DNA of 64,000 nucleotides from JBQTKD01 sp052389435. GTDB taxonomy: Bacteria > Actinomycetota > Actinomycetes > Sporichthyales > Sporichthyaceae. The notes under the pieces were generated by a model, which was not told the DNA's origin, did no database searches, and was given only the letters and a program-made list of their open reading frames with translations. The position numbers were made by a program, and so were the translations under genes. The stretch is from NCBI GenBank assembly GCA_052389435.1, contig JBQTIB010000094.1:1-64000 (forward strand). Reading direction: 5' to 3'. Positions 49,738 through 59,157 of this stretch are shown here, piece by piece. Numbering within the stretch: the stretch's first letter is position 1; every line of letters starts with the position of its first letter.

Positions 49738-52357
49738 CGCGCAGTCCGGCGAGGACCGAGTCCACGTCGTCGGGCACGATCAGCACGTCGCGGGCCTTGG
49801 AGCCCTCCGACGGGCCGACGATCCCCCGGCTCTCCATGAGGTCCATCAGGCGCCCGGCCTTGGCGAACCCGACGCGCAGCTTGCGCTGCAGCATCGAGGT
49901 CGAGCCGAACTGGGTGGTGATGACCAGCTCCGCGGCCTGACACAGCAGGTCGAGGTCGTCGCCGACGTCCTCGATCTCCTTCCTCTCCACCGGCGCGGCG
50001 GTGACGTCGTCGCGGTAGACGGCGGTCATCTGCTTCTTGCAGTGCTCGACGACCTCGCGCAGTTCGCTCTCCGGAAGGAAGGCGCCCTGGATGCGGATCG
50101 GCTTGTTCGAGCCCATCGGCGCGAACAGGCCGTCGCCCTGCCCGACGAGCTTCTCTGCGCCGGGCTGGTCGAGGATGACCTGGGAGTCGGTGCGCGAGGA
50201 GGTCGCGAACGCCAGGCGCGAGGGCACGTTGGCCTTGATCAGACCGGTGACGACGTCGACCGACGGGCGCTGGGTCGCGATGACCAGGTGGATGCCGGCG
50301 GCGCGGGCGAGCTGGGTGATGCGCTGGATGTGGCCTTCCACGTCGCGCGGGGCGACCATCATCAGGTCGGCGAGCTCGTCGATGACGACCAGCAGGTACG
50401 GGTAGGGCGTGTAGACGCGCTCGCTGCCCAGCGGCGGGACGAGGCGCCCCTCGCGGACGGCGGCGTTGAAGTCGTCGATGTGCTTGAAGCCGCTGTGCTC
50501 GAGGTCGTCGTAGCGCAGGTCCATCTCCCGGGCCACCCAGCCGAGGGCGTCGGCGGCCTTCTTCGGGTTGGTGATGACCGGGGTGATCAGGTGCGGCACG
50601 CCCTCGTAGGCGGTCAGCTCGACCCGCTTGGGGTCGATGAGGATCAGGCGCACCTGCTCGGGCGTGGCCCGCATCAGGATCGAGACGATGAGCGAGTTGA
50701 TGCAGCTGGACTTGCCGGCGCCGGTGGCGCCCGCGACCAGGATGTGCGGCATCTTCGCGAGGTTCGCGCAGACCATGCGGCCCTCGACGTCCTTGCCGAG
50801 CGCCACGACCATCGGGTGCGGGTTGTTCCGCGCCTCCGGCGAGCGGAGCACGTCGCCGAGGGTCACCCATTCGCGGTCGACGTTCGGGATCTCGACGCCG
50901 ATCGCGGACTTGCCCGGGATCGGGGCCAGGATGCGCACGTCGGCGCTGGCGACCGCGTAGGCGATGTCCTTCTCCAGCGCCACGACGCGCTGGACCTTCA
51001 CGCCCTGGCCGACCTCGACGGCGTACTGGGTGACCGTCGGGCCGCGGGTGAAGCCGGCGACCTTGGCGTCGATCTCGAAGTCCTCGAGCACCTTGGTCAG
51101 TGCCGCGACGACCGCGTCGTTCGCGGCGCTGCGGGCCTTGGCGGGCGGGCCGGAACCCAGGATCGCCTGCTCGGGCAGGTCGTAGTCGACGCTGCCGACG
51201 TAGGCGGAGGTACCGAGGTCGACGACGTCCTCTGCGGTCACGGCAGCCGGCGCGTACTCGATCGCCCGCTCGACCACCGGCTCGTCCAGCCCGGGGACGC
51301 CGAGCACGAGGTCGTCGAAGTCGTCGGCCGCCGCGGCGGGAGCCGGAAGCCTGCGGCCCCGCTTCGGCGCGGGCTCCGCGGAGACCACGGGGGTCTCGAA
51401 CGGCTCGTCGCCGTCCTCGGACACCGCAGCCTCCGACGCCGCCGCCTTGGTGCGGCGGCGTCGCTTGGGCTTGGTCGGCTCGTCGTCGACCTGCCCACCG
51501 AAGTGGTCCGGCTCCTGCCACGACGCCCCCTCGACGTCGTGATCGGTGCCTTCTTCGGCCGGCGGGCCGACGAGCGGTCGAGCGAGCACCCGCAGACGCT
51601 CGGGAATGCGGGAGATGGGGGTGGAGGTGAGCACCAGGAAGCCGAACAGGCCCACGAGGGCGAGCAGCGTCCCCGCGACGATCGGCGCGGTGGCGCTCGC
51701 GAGCGGGTGCGCGGTGAGGTAGCCGATGGTGCCGCCGGCCTCGCGGACGGCCTCGCGGCCGTCCTCGGGGCGCGGGCTGCCGTTCGCGAGGTGCGCGATG
51801 CCGGTCGCACCGGCGACGAGCGCGGCCGAGCCGATGCCCAGGCGACCGGCCTCCATGGCGCCGGCGTTGCGCAGCACGTAGATCCCCAGGCCCACCAGGG
51901 CCAGCGGGGCGACGAGACCGGGCGTGCCGAGGCTCCCGCCGACGATCGCCCGGATGCCCAGGCCGACGGCGCCGCTCAGTCCCCACCACTGCGCGGCGGC
52001 GACGACGATCGCCAGCCCGAGCAGGGTCAGGCCGAGGCCGTCGCGCCGGTGCGCCGGGTCGAGCTCGCGCGCGGAGGAGTTCAGGCGCCGCACCCCCGCA
52101 CCCAGCGCCCGGGCGATGCCCAGGTACACGCCCTCGACGAGGACCCACATCCCGCACACGAGGCCGAGGAACGGGTTCACCTTGAGCTGGGACGCGGCAA
52201 TGCGCCGCGCCCGGGTCTTCTGGTTGCCCGGTGGATTCAGGACGCTGCCGGCGGTGCCGTGCGCGGGCTTGGCGGTGGTGGGCCGACTGCGGCCCTCGCC
52301 GGCGGTCGGCCGCTTCTTCGTCGCGGTGCCGCCGGATTTCGTAGTGCGGGAGGCCAT
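49730..52357 (-). CDS. ftsK: DNA translocase FtsK/SpoIIIE
   Basis: An 875-residue septal DNA pump. A Lys/Thr/Pro N-terminal tail precedes four membrane helices (~70-230, for example LTLLGLAIVVAAAQWWG and LLALVGLFGFLVLTS). A linker of ~130 residues follows, then the motor: Walker A GATGAGKSS, LILIDPKRVELTAYEGVPHL, VVIDELADLMM and HLVIATQRPSVDVVTG. The C-terminal gamma winged helix that reads polar DNA motifs (TSMLQRKLRVGFAKAGRLMD) is present. It segregates chromosomes during septation and sporulation. The ATG at 52357 is separated from the SHOCT gene by a strong terminator, so it has its own promoter. Confidence 0.96.
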   Translation of the reverse strand: MASRTTKSGGTATKKRPTAGEGRSRPTTAKPAHGTAGSVLNPPGNQKTRARRIAASQLKVNPFLGLVCGMWVLVEGVYLGIARALGAGVRRLNSSARELDPAHRRDGLGLTLLGLAIVVAAAQWWGLSGAVGLGIRAIVGGSLGTPGLVAPLALVGLGIYVLRNAGAMEAGRLGIGSAALVAGATGIAHLANGSPRPEDGREAVREAGGTIGYLTAHPLASATAPIVAGTLLALVGLFGFLVLTSTPISRIPERLRVLARPLVGPPAEEGTDHDVEGASWQEPDHFGGQVDDEPTKPKRRRRTKAAASEAAVSEDGDEPFETPVVSAEPAPKRGRRLPAPAAAADDFDDLVLGVPGLDEPVVERAIEYAPAAVTAEDVVDLGTSAYVGSVDYDLPEQAILGSGPPAKARSAANDAVVAALTKVLEDFEIDAKVAGFTRGPTVTQYAVEVGQGVKVQRVVALEKDIAYAVASADVRILAPIPGKSAIGVEIPNVDREWVTLGDVLRSPEARNNPHPMVVALGKDVEGRMVCANLAKMPHILVAGATGAGKSSCINSLIVSILMRATPEQVRLILIDPKRVELTAYEGVPHLITPVITNPKKAADALGWVAREMDLRYDDLEHSGFKHIDDFNAAVREGRLVPPLGSERVYTPYPYLLVVIDELADLMMVAPRDVEGHIQRITQLARAAGIHLVIATQRPSVDVVTGLIKANVPSRLAFATSSRTDSQVILDQPGAEKLVGQGDGLFAPMGSNKPIRIQGAFLPESELREVVEHCKKQMTAVYRDDVTAAPVERKEIEDVGDDLDLLCQAAELVITTQFGSTSMLQRKLRVGFAKAGRLMDLMESRGIVGPSEGSKARDVLIVPDDVDSVLAGLRGE

Positions 52358-52484
52358 GGCCGAAAGCTAACTCAGGAGTCACATCAGCCACAGCTGCCAC
52401 GCCGTTCCCATGGGTGTGGCAGTCGCGGCGGCTGTACGGCGCCGGCGACCACGATGTGGGAGCGCTGGGTCGTGCGGACGGGTG

Positions 52485-52522
52485 CAGCCTCCGTACCGAT
52501 CCTGGGATCGGTACGGAGGCTG
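52485..52522 (-). terminator. perfect 18-bp stem hairpin after the SHOCT gene
   Basis: Arms 52485-52502 and 52505-52522 are exactly complementary around a TG loop (start CAGCCTCCGTACCG). It starts seven bases after the stop of the minus-strand SHOCT gene. There is no U-run. It should end that transcript before the ftsK promoter. Confidence 0.88.
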
Positions 52523-52528
52523 GAGGAC

Positions 52529-53008
52529 TCAGACCTGCGCGAGCAGTTCGTCGCGTTCGGTTTCGAACTGGTCGGTCGAGAGCAGGCCGGCGGCGAACAG
52601 CACGCCGAGGGTCTGCACCTGCTCGGCGGCGGACGCCTTGCGCTGACCGGGCAGGACGATCTCGGGGCCGCGGGCGGCGGCCGCCAGCATGCCCCGGTTG
52701 AGCTCGTTGGCCAGCGCCGCGGCGACGGCGTGGTCGACCCGAAGCTCGACGACCTCCCCCGCGGCGGCGACGCCGACGACGGCCTTGTGCGCCGTCGCGC
52801 GCCACATGGTGACGCTGGAAAGCCGGTCGAACGGCAGGCTTCCGGACTCCGGCCGAGCGGCACGGCGTGCGGCCCGGCGTCCGGTGGACTCCCCCTCCGG
52901 CGCGGGATCGGCCGCGTGGCCCTCCCACTCGATGTGGTCCTCGTAGACCGTCACCTCGGCCTCTCGGCCGTTGACGAAGCTGGAGAACTTCAGCAGCGGA
53001 CGCCCCAT
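52529..53008 (-). CDS. SHOCT-domain protein with DUF4429-like N-terminus
   Basis: A 159-residue protein. The N-terminal ~115 residues form a beta-rich domain (LKFSSFVNGREAEVTVYEDHIEWEG, VTMWRATAHKAVVGVAAAGEVVELRV) of PH-like/DUF4429 type, interrupted by an Arg-rich loop. The C-terminal ~30 residues are a SHOCT motif (LGVLFAAGLLSTDQFETERDELL), a short oligomerisation or docking helix pair. The ATG at 53008 has GGGAGG six bases upstream. Its function is unknown. It lies 102 bases downstream of rnj and ends at the strong hairpin. Confidence 0.82.
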   Translation of the reverse strand: MGRPLLKFSSFVNGREAEVTVYEDHIEWEGHAADPAPEGESTGRRAARRAARPESGSLPFDRLSSVTMWRATAHKAVVGVAAAGEVVELRVDHAVAAALANELNRGMLAAAARGPEIVLPGQRKASAAEQVQTLGVLFAAGLLSTDQFETERDELLAQV

Positions 53009-53110
53009 GGTGAGCCTCCCATTCCCCTGGTTGCGCTGGTTCGTCCACGTTCGCACTCCGCGGGCCACCGCGAATACCGCCGAACGCGTGAAACCCTCAC
53101 GCGGGGAACG

Positions 53111-54796
53111 TCAGACGATCACGACCACCGGAACGATCATCGGCCGGCGGCGGTAGGTCTCGTTGACCCAGCGGCCGACGACGCGGCGCACGATCTGCTG
53201 GAGGGTGTACTCGTCCACGGAGCCTTCGGAGGCGGCCGAGTGGATGGACTCGACGATGCGCGGCAGAACGGCCTGCAGGGCGTCGTCCTCGATGCCCGAG
53301 CCGCGGGCGGAGATCTCGGGACCGCCGACGATCTTCCCCGTGTTCGCGTCGACGACGACGAACACGGAGACGAAGCCCTCTTCGCCGAGGATCCGACGGT
53401 CCTTCAGCGAGGCCTCGGTCACGTCGCCGACCGACAGGCCGTCGACGTAGATGTACCCGCACGGGACCGCGCCGACGATCGAGGCGACGCCGTCGACGAG
53501 GTCGACCACCACCCCGTCCTCGGCCATGACGATTCGCTCCTCGGGAACGCCCGTGAGCATCGCGAGGTCGCGGTTGGCGCGCAGGTGGCGCGGTTCGCCG
53601 TGCACCGGCATGACGTTGCGCGGCTTGACGATGTTGTAGACGAAGATCAGTTCGCCGGCCGAGGCGTGCCCGGACACGTGCACGAGCGCGTTGGCCTTGT
53701 GGACCACGGTGGCGCCGAGGCGGCTCAGGCCGTTGATCACCCGGCCGATGTCGGTCTCGTTCCCGGGAATCATCGAGGACGCCAGGATCACGGTGTCCCC
53801 GGGGACGATCCGGATCGCGTGGTCGTGGTTGGCCATGCGCGAGAGCGCGGCCATCGGTTCGCCCTGGGAGCCGGTGCACATGAGCACGACGCGCTCGGGC
53901 GGCAGGTCGTCGATCGTCTTGGCGTCGATGAGCAGGTTGTGCGGCACCTTCAGGTACCCGAGTTCTCGGGCCACCGCCATGTTGCGGACCATCGAACGGC
54001 CGACGAGGGCAACCTTGCGGCCGTGCGCCTCGGCGGCGTCGAGCACCTGTTGGACGCGGTGCACGTGCGAGGCGAACGACGCGACGATGATCCGCTGCTT
54101 CGACTTGCGGAACACTCCGTCGAGCACCGGGGTGATGCTGCGCTCGTTCGGGATGAAGCCCGGCACCTCGGCGTTGGTGGAGTCGACCATGAACAGGTCC
54201 ACGCCCTCGGCACCGAGGCGCGCGAAGCCGGGAAGGTCGGTGAGGCGACCGTCGAGGGGGAGCTGGTCCATTTTGAAGTCGCCGGTGTGCAGCACCAGCC
54301 CGGCCGAGGTGCGGATGCCGACGGCGAGCGCGTCCGGGATCGAGTGGTTGACCGCGAGGAACTCGCACTCGAACGGGCCGAGCCGCTCGATGTCCCCCTC
54401 TTTGACCTGGAGGGTGTAGGGGCGGATGCGGTGCTCGTGGAGCTTGGCCTCGATGAACGCCAGCGTCAGCTTCGAGCCGATGAGGGGGATGTCGGGCTTG
54501 CGGCGCAGCAGGTACGGAACGCCGCCGATGTGGTCCTCGTGGGCGTGCGTCAGCACGATCGCGTCGACCAGGTCGAGCCGGTCCTCGATCGACTGGAAGT
54601 CCGGCAGGATCAGATCGACGCCGGGCTGGTGGGCCTCCGGGAACAGCACGCCGCAGTCGACGATGAGCAGCCGGCCCCGGTGCTCGAAGACGGTCATGTT
54701 GCGACCGATTTCGCCCAGGCCGCCGAGCGGGGTGATGCGCAGTCCGTGCTCGGGAAGCGGCGGTGGCGAACCTAGGTCCGGATGGGGGTGACTCAT
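53111..54796 (-). CDS. rnj: ribonuclease J
   Basis: A 561-residue metallo-beta-lactamase RNase with 5'-3' exo- and endonuclease activity in mRNA decay and rRNA maturation. The metal motif is VLTHAHEDHIGG (H84, H86, D88, H89), with HSIPDALAVGIRT, LHTGDFKMDQ and the beta-CASP motif SFASHVHRVQQVLDAA. The SGHASAGE region and C-terminal domain are complete. The ATG at 54796 overlaps the dapA stop (ATGA), an arrangement conserved in actinobacteria. Confidence 0.96.
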   Translation of the reverse strand: MSHPHPDLGSPPPLPEHGLRITPLGGLGEIGRNMTVFEHRGRLLIVDCGVLFPEAHQPGVDLILPDFQSIEDRLDLVDAIVLTHAHEDHIGGVPYLLRRKPDIPLIGSKLTLAFIEAKLHEHRIRPYTLQVKEGDIERLGPFECEFLAVNHSIPDALAVGIRTSAGLVLHTGDFKMDQLPLDGRLTDLPGFARLGAEGVDLFMVDSTNAEVPGFIPNERSITPVLDGVFRKSKQRIIVASFASHVHRVQQVLDAAEAHGRKVALVGRSMVRNMAVARELGYLKVPHNLLIDAKTIDDLPPERVVLMCTGSQGEPMAALSRMANHDHAIRIVPGDTVILASSMIPGNETDIGRVINGLSRLGATVVHKANALVHVSGHASAGELIFVYNIVKPRNVMPVHGEPRHLRANRDLAMLTGVPEERIVMAEDGVVVDLVDGVASIVGAVPCGYIYVDGLSVGDVTEASLKDRRILGEEGFVSVFVVVDANTGKIVGGPEISARGSGIEDDALQAVLPRIVESIHSAASEGSVDEYTLQQIVRRVVGRWVNETYRRRPMIVPVVVIV

Positions 54797-55680
54797 GCGA
54801 TCCGTACGCCTCCGGCCACCAGGTCCGTCGTCAGCGTCTGGATCTCGGCGGGCGTCGCGTCCACCAGCGGCGAGCGCACCGGGCCGGCGGGGCGACCCTG
54901 CAGGTTGAGTGCGGCCTTGGCCAGGATCACGCCCTGGGTGCGGAAGATGCCGGCGTAGATCGGGAGCAGGTCCCGGTGGATCGCGGCAGCGTGGACGACC
55001 TCGCCGGCGACGTAGGCGTCGACCATCTCGCGCAGCTGCGGGCCGACGAAGTGCCCGACGACGCTGACGAAGCCGACGCCGCCGATGGACAGCAGCGGCA
55101 GGTTGAACAGGTCGCTGCCCGAGTAGTACGCGAGGTCGGTCGTGGCGAGCACCACGCTGGAGGCCCCGAGGTCGTCCTTGGCGTCCTTCACCGCGACGAT
55201 GCGCTCGTGCTGGGCCAGCCGAATCAGGGTTTCGGTGGCGATCGGAACGCCGCTGCGCGCCGGGATGTCGTAGAGCATCACCGGCAGGCCGGTGGCGTCC
55301 GCGACCGTGGTGAAGTGCCGGTACAGGCCCTCCTGCGGGGGCTTGTTGTAGTACGGGGTGACGACGAGCAGCCCGGAGGCGCCGGCCTTCTCGGCCTGTT
55401 CGGCGAGTTCGCAGGTGTGGCGGGTGTCGTTGGTGCCGACGCCCGCGACGACGTGCGCGCGGTCCCCCACGGCCTCCACGACGGCGCGCAGAACGCGTTC
55501 CTTCTCGGCGTCCGAGGTGGTCGGCGACTCCCCCGTGGTCCCGTTGATCACCAGGCCGTCGTGGCCGTTCTCGACCAGCTCGGTCGCCAGCTTCGCGGCG
55601 CCGTCGAGGTCGAGGTCGCCGTTGGCGTCGAACGGGGTGACCATCGCGGTGAGCACGCGGCCGAAGGGTGTCGCAGACAT
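54793..55680 (-). CDS. dapA: 4-hydroxy-tetrahydrodipicolinate synthase
   Basis: A 295-residue aldolase condensing pyruvate with aspartate semialdehyde, the first committed step to diaminopimelate and lysine. The Schiff-base Lys165 is in RIVAVKDAKDD. Tyr137 lies in MLYDIPARSGV, and GLVINGTTGESPTT binds pyruvate. The ATG at 55680 gives the standard SATPFGRVLTAMVTPF start; an in-frame extension to 55722 lacks family similarity. It lies 48 bases after thyX and overlaps rnj. Confidence 0.96.
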   Translation of the reverse strand: MSATPFGRVLTAMVTPFDANGDLDLDGAAKLATELVENGHDGLVINGTTGESPTTSDAEKERVLRAVVEAVGDRAHVVAGVGTNDTRHTCELAEQAEKAGASGLLVVTPYYNKPPQEGLYRHFTTVADATGLPVMLYDIPARSGVPIATETLIRLAQHERIVAVKDAKDDLGASSVVLATTDLAYYSGSDLFNLPLLSIGGVGFVSVVGHFVGPQLREMVDAYVAGEVVHAAAIHRDLLPIYAGIFRTQGVILAKAALNLQGRPAGPVRSPLVDATPAEIQTLTTDLVAGGVRIA

Positions 55681-55728
55681 GGCTCTCAAATTATCCGAAG
55701 GGGTCGCCGCGTAGGACGGCAACCGGCG

Positions 55729-56481
55729 TTATGGGGCGACGCGGCCCTGGCTGCAGAAGGCTTCGTGGGTGAGGGGCATCAGGGTGGCCCAGTGCTTCTC
55801 CATCTCCTCGGCCACCATTTCGATCTCGCGCTGCGGGAAGGACGGGACCTTGGAGGCCTCGTGCTTGGTGCGCAGCGACAGGAAGTTCATCAGCGCGCGG
55901 GAGTTCATGGTGACGTACATCGAGGAGTACGTGGTGACGGGCAGGACGATGCGCGCGACCTCCCGGGCGACGCCGGCGGCGAGCATCTCACGGTAGGCCG
56001 CGTACGCCTGGCGGCAGGAGTCCTGCGTTGCGCGCACGACGACCTCGTGCTGCTCGGGGGTGCCGTCGACGAACGTGTACGCCCCCGGCTTGCCCTCCTG
56101 GCGCAGCTTCCGCTCGGCGCCCGGCACGTAGAAGACGGGGCGCAGTTCCCGATAGCGTCCGCTCTCCTCGTTGTACGAGGCAATTCTGTGTCGCATGAAC
56201 TCGCGGAACACGAAGATCGGCGCGGAGACGAAGAAGGTCATCGAGTTGTGCTCGAACGGCGAGCCGTGCCGGTCGCGCATCAGGTAGCGGATCAGGCCGG
56301 CGGAGCGGGTGGCATCGGCGTCGACGTCCTCGAGCGACTGCTCGCCCTTGGTCGAAACCCGGGCTGCGAAGAGGATGTCCGCGTCGGAGGCGTTGGCCTT
56401 GACCAACTCCACGGTCATCTCGCTACGGAAGACGATCTCCTCGGAGTCCACCCGTGCATCCTCGCGCGCGACCGTCGTCAT
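55729..56481 (-). CDS. thyX: flavin-dependent thymidylate synthase
   Basis: A 250-residue FAD-dependent enzyme making dTMP with methylene-tetrahydrofolate and NADPH. The ThyX motif RHR-x7-S is present (R97 to S107 in RHRIASYNEESGR), as are SPFEHNSMTFF and the C-terminal MNSRALMNFLSLR. The ATG at 56481 is chosen; a longer frame to 56520 exists. It sits between the LPKTG protein gene and dapA on the same strand, 91 bases from the former, so a promoter in that gap is likely. Confidence 0.95.
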   Translation of the reverse strand: MTTVAREDARVDSEEIVFRSEMTVELVKANASDADILFAARVSTKGEQSLEDVDADATRSAGLIRYLMRDRHGSPFEHNSMTFFVSAPIFVFREFMRHRIASYNEESGRYRELRPVFYVPGAERKLRQEGKPGAYTFVDGTPEQHEVVVRATQDSCRQAYAAYREMLAAGVAREVARIVLPVTTYSSMYVTMNSRALMNFLSLRTKHEASKVPSFPQREIEMVAEEMEKHWATLMPLTHEAFCSQGRVAP

Positions 56482-56572
56482 TCGCCCCGTACCCCTCGTC
56501 TCCGTCGATGTGCCGTGCACAGCATGACGGGCGGCACCGACACTCGTGTCGGCACCGCCCGTCGCGAGCCGA

Positions 56573-58198
56573 CTAGCGGGAGTGACGACCGCCTCGGCGA
56601 CGGGTCACGAAGGCGGCGGCCGAACCGGCCAGGAGCAGGCCGAGGCCAGCGACCGCGATGTCGTCGGCGTAGCCGCCGCCACCGGTCTTCGGGAGGACCC
56701 GCTTGGGCTCCTCCTTCTTCACGGCCAGCTTGGCGCCGGTGCAGTTGACCTCGCTGACGACGATGTCGAGAGCGATCAGCCCGGAGACCTCGTCCGCCTT
56801 CTCGGCGGCCGGGGCCGCGGCCCGGACCTGGGTACGGTCCGCGGTGCGCAGCGCGGCCCCGTCGGCCTTGGCCGGAGCGGTGCGCTCGGTCTCGGCCTGC
56901 TGCGCCGCAACGGTCTTCGGCTCGGTCGCGGCGACCTGCTCGGCGGCCGGCGCCTGGGCGGTACGGGCGGCGCGCTGCTCGGCAACGTTGGCGGCCTGCG
57001 CGTCCCGGGCGGCCTGAACCTGGGTGGCCTGGGCGGCGCGGGCGTTGCCCTGGGCGGTGGCGGCCTCGGCGCGAGCCGCGGCGGCGCGCTCCTCTGCCTG
57101 CCGGCTCGACTCGGCGGCCGATTCGGCGGCCGGCTTGGCGCCGCGCTCGGCGCGCTCGGCCAGCGCCGCGTCCGCGGACGCCTGCTCGGCGGCCTGGGTC
57201 CGGGCGACGGAGGCCTCGTCGGCCTTCGCGGTCTCGGTCGTGGCCGCCTGCTCGGTCGCTGCGGACTGCTCGGTCGCGGCGGACTGCTCGGCGACGGACG
57301 CCTGGTCGGTGGCGACGGAGGCCGCCTTCGCGTGCTTCGGCGCGGCGGGCTTGGCGACCGCCTCGGTCGTGGCGGCCTGAGCGGGCTTGGCGTGCTTGGC
57401 CCGGGTGGTCTCGGCGCGCACGCTGCGGTCGGCCTTGGCGCCGCCGGTGGCCTTGGCGTCCTCGGTTGTGGCGTTCCCGGTCTTGGCGAGAAGTTCGTCC
57501 AGCGACTGACCGGTCACCGACTCGACCGCGGTGGCGACCTGCCGGGCCACTGCCCGCACCGAGGCGAGCGTCGACTTCAGCGCCGCGCCGAGGGCATCGG
57601 GGGCGATGACCAGTTCGACGTGCAGCGCACGGACCTGCAGCCCGCCGTTGGGCAGCTTGTTCTGCTCGTCGACGGTGATCCCGCCGGAGATGAGGGCCTC
57701 GAGCTCCTTGGGAATCTCGATCTTGAAGTTGGGGCCCGGGTCGACCGGCACCTTGGTGCCGAGCAGCGTCAGCCCGGCCACCTCCGAGTCGCCGTTCACC
57801 TTCAGCTTGTCCGCCACGCAGTCGGAGTTCAGCACGCGGGCGCCGACGACGTCGGACAGGACCGACAGTCCGGCGGTGCTGGAGTTCGCGAGGAGCTTGG
57901 CGTCCTTGACGTCCGCGGAGGCGTTGAGAACCTTCAACGTGGCCAGGTCGGAGAGCTCCTCCGGAAGGCCGAGCAGGTTCTGCTCGCCACCGGAGGGGAA
58001 GGTGACGATGTCGGGGAGCATCAGGTCGAGAAGGGTCTCGCCGCCGATGCTGACCTTGGTCTGCAGCGCGTAGGCCGCGCCCTTGTACTTGGGTTCCTCG
58101 GCAGCCGGGGCCGCGGTGGCAGGCGCAGCCACGACCACGCCGGCAAGAAGAGCCGGAGCGGCGGCGGCCGCGACGAGACGGCGGGGGCGCAGGGACAT
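56573..58198 (-). CDS. LPXTG-anchored surface protein with Ala-rich coiled stalk
   Basis: A 541-residue secreted protein. The signal peptide is SLRPRRLVAAAAAPALLAG, cleaved near ATAA. Residues ~35-215 form a beta-rich domain (GAAYALQTKVSIGGETLLDL, NSDCVADKLKVNGDSEVAGLTLLG) resembling the choice-of-anchor families of actinobacteria. Residues ~220-465 are Ala/Glu/Lys/Gln repeats with KHAKPAQA-type and EQSAATEQSAATEQ units, likely a helical or disordered stalk. A second VSEVNCTGAKLAVK segment and LPKTG at 502-506, a hydrophobic helix and RRRGGRHSR complete a sortase substrate. The ATG at 58198 has GAGG eight bases upstream. It interrupts the conserved dapB-thyX neighbourhood. Confidence 0.85.
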   Translation of the reverse strand: MSLRPRRLVAAAAAPALLAGVVVAAPATAAPAAEEPKYKGAAYALQTKVSIGGETLLDLMLPDIVTFPSGGEQNLLGLPEELSDLATLKVLNASADVKDAKLLANSSTAGLSVLSDVVGARVLNSDCVADKLKVNGDSEVAGLTLLGTKVPVDPGPNFKIEIPKELEALISGGITVDEQNKLPNGGLQVRALHVELVIAPDALGAALKSTLASVRAVARQVATAVESVTGQSLDELLAKTGNATTEDAKATGGAKADRSVRAETTRAKHAKPAQAATTEAVAKPAAPKHAKAASVATDQASVAEQSAATEQSAATEQAATTETAKADEASVARTQAAEQASADAALAERAERGAKPAAESAAESSRQAEERAAAARAEAATAQGNARAAQATQVQAARDAQAANVAEQRAARTAQAPAAEQVAATEPKTVAAQQAETERTAPAKADGAALRTADRTQVRAAAPAAEKADEVSGLIALDIVVSEVNCTGAKLAVKKEEPKRVLPKTGGGGYADDIAVAGLGLLLAGSAAAFVTRRRGGRHSR

Positions 58199-58404
58199 CT
58201 GGACAACCTCGTGGGTCATGGCGAAACAACGCCTCGGGGTGGGTAAGGGGACGATACCGGCGAAACACAGCCACGTAAGCCGCAAAACATGACTCGCGGC
58301 GCAAACCGGAGAGATCTCACAGGGGTCCTGACGCGAAGTCAGTTATTAATGTGGTCAGTGTTTCCAGTGTTGCGCGTGTGGTTTTCAGGGGTCGTGCCGC
58401 CGGT

Positions 58405-59157
58405 CTACTCGAGATCTAGGAAGTATTCGAGTCCGACCGTCAGGCCGTCATTACCCGCCGCGACCTTCCTAATCCCCAACAAAACCCCCGGCATGAAAGA
58501 CGAGCGGTGCAACGAATCGTGGCGAATGGTGAACGTCTCGCCTTCGCTCCCGAACAGCACCTCCTGGTGCGCGACGAGCCCCCGCAGCCGTACCGCGTGG
58601 ACGGGAACGCCGTCGGCGTCCGCACCGCGGGCACCGGGCAGGCCGCTGCGGGTGGCGTCCGGCTGCGGTCCGAGGCCTGCGTCGCGACGGGCGGCCGCGA
58701 TCAGCTCCGCGGTGCGCCCGGCGGTGCCGCTGGGGGCGTCGGCCTTGTCCGGGTGGTGCAGTTCGACGATCTCGACGGATTCGAAGAACCGGGCCGCCGC
58801 GGCCGCGAAGCGCATCATCAGCACCGCCCCGATGCCGAAGTTCGGCGCGATCAGCACGCCCACGCCGGGATTCGCGTCGAGCCAGCCCCGCACCGTCGCG
58901 AGACGTTCCGCGTCGAACCCCGTCGTGCCGACGACGGCGTGGATGCCGTGGGCGATGGCGAATTCCAGGTTCCCCATCACCACGCCGGGATGGGTGAAGT
59001 CGACGACCACCTGCGCCCCGGCGTCGACGATCGCCGAAATCGGATCGTCCTGGTCGATCTCGGCGACCAACTTCAGGTCCGCGGCCCCGCGCACCGCGGC
59101 GCACGTCTCCTGGCCCATCTTCCCGGCCGCGCCGAGCACTGCCACACCGATCGTCAT
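58405..59157 (-). CDS. dapB: 4-hydroxy-tetrahydrodipicolinate reductase
   Basis: A 250-residue NAD(P)H-dependent reductase, second step of diaminopimelate synthesis. The cofactor motif is VAVLGAAGKMGQ at the start. VVDFTHPGVV, VGTTGF and the catalytic/substrate block VELHHPDKADAPSGTA follow, and the C-terminal SFMPGVLLGIRKV is also typical. The ATG at 59157 has AAGGA eight bases upstream. The reading frame stays open upstream for a further ~95 codons with coding-like bias, described separately. The stop lies 206 bases before the LPKTG gene start. Confidence 0.95.
   Translation of the reverse strand: MTIGVAVLGAAGKMGQETCAAVRGAADLKLVAEIDQDDPISAIVDAGAQVVVDFTHPGVVMGNLEFAIAHGIHAVVGTTGFDAERLATVRGWLDANPGVGVLIAPNFGIGAVLMMRFAAAAARFFESVEIVELHHPDKADAPSGTAGRTAELIAAARRDAGLGPQPDATRSGLPGARGADADGVPVHAVRLRGLVAHQEVLFGSEGETFTIRHDSLHRSSFMPGVLLGIRKVAAGNDGLTVGLEYFLDLE

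Noticed and set aside
52371..52484. Small gene between ftsK and the SHOCT terminator
   Set aside because: The candidate frames are short and Arg/Ala-rich without a ribosome site. The interval more likely holds the ftsK promoter.
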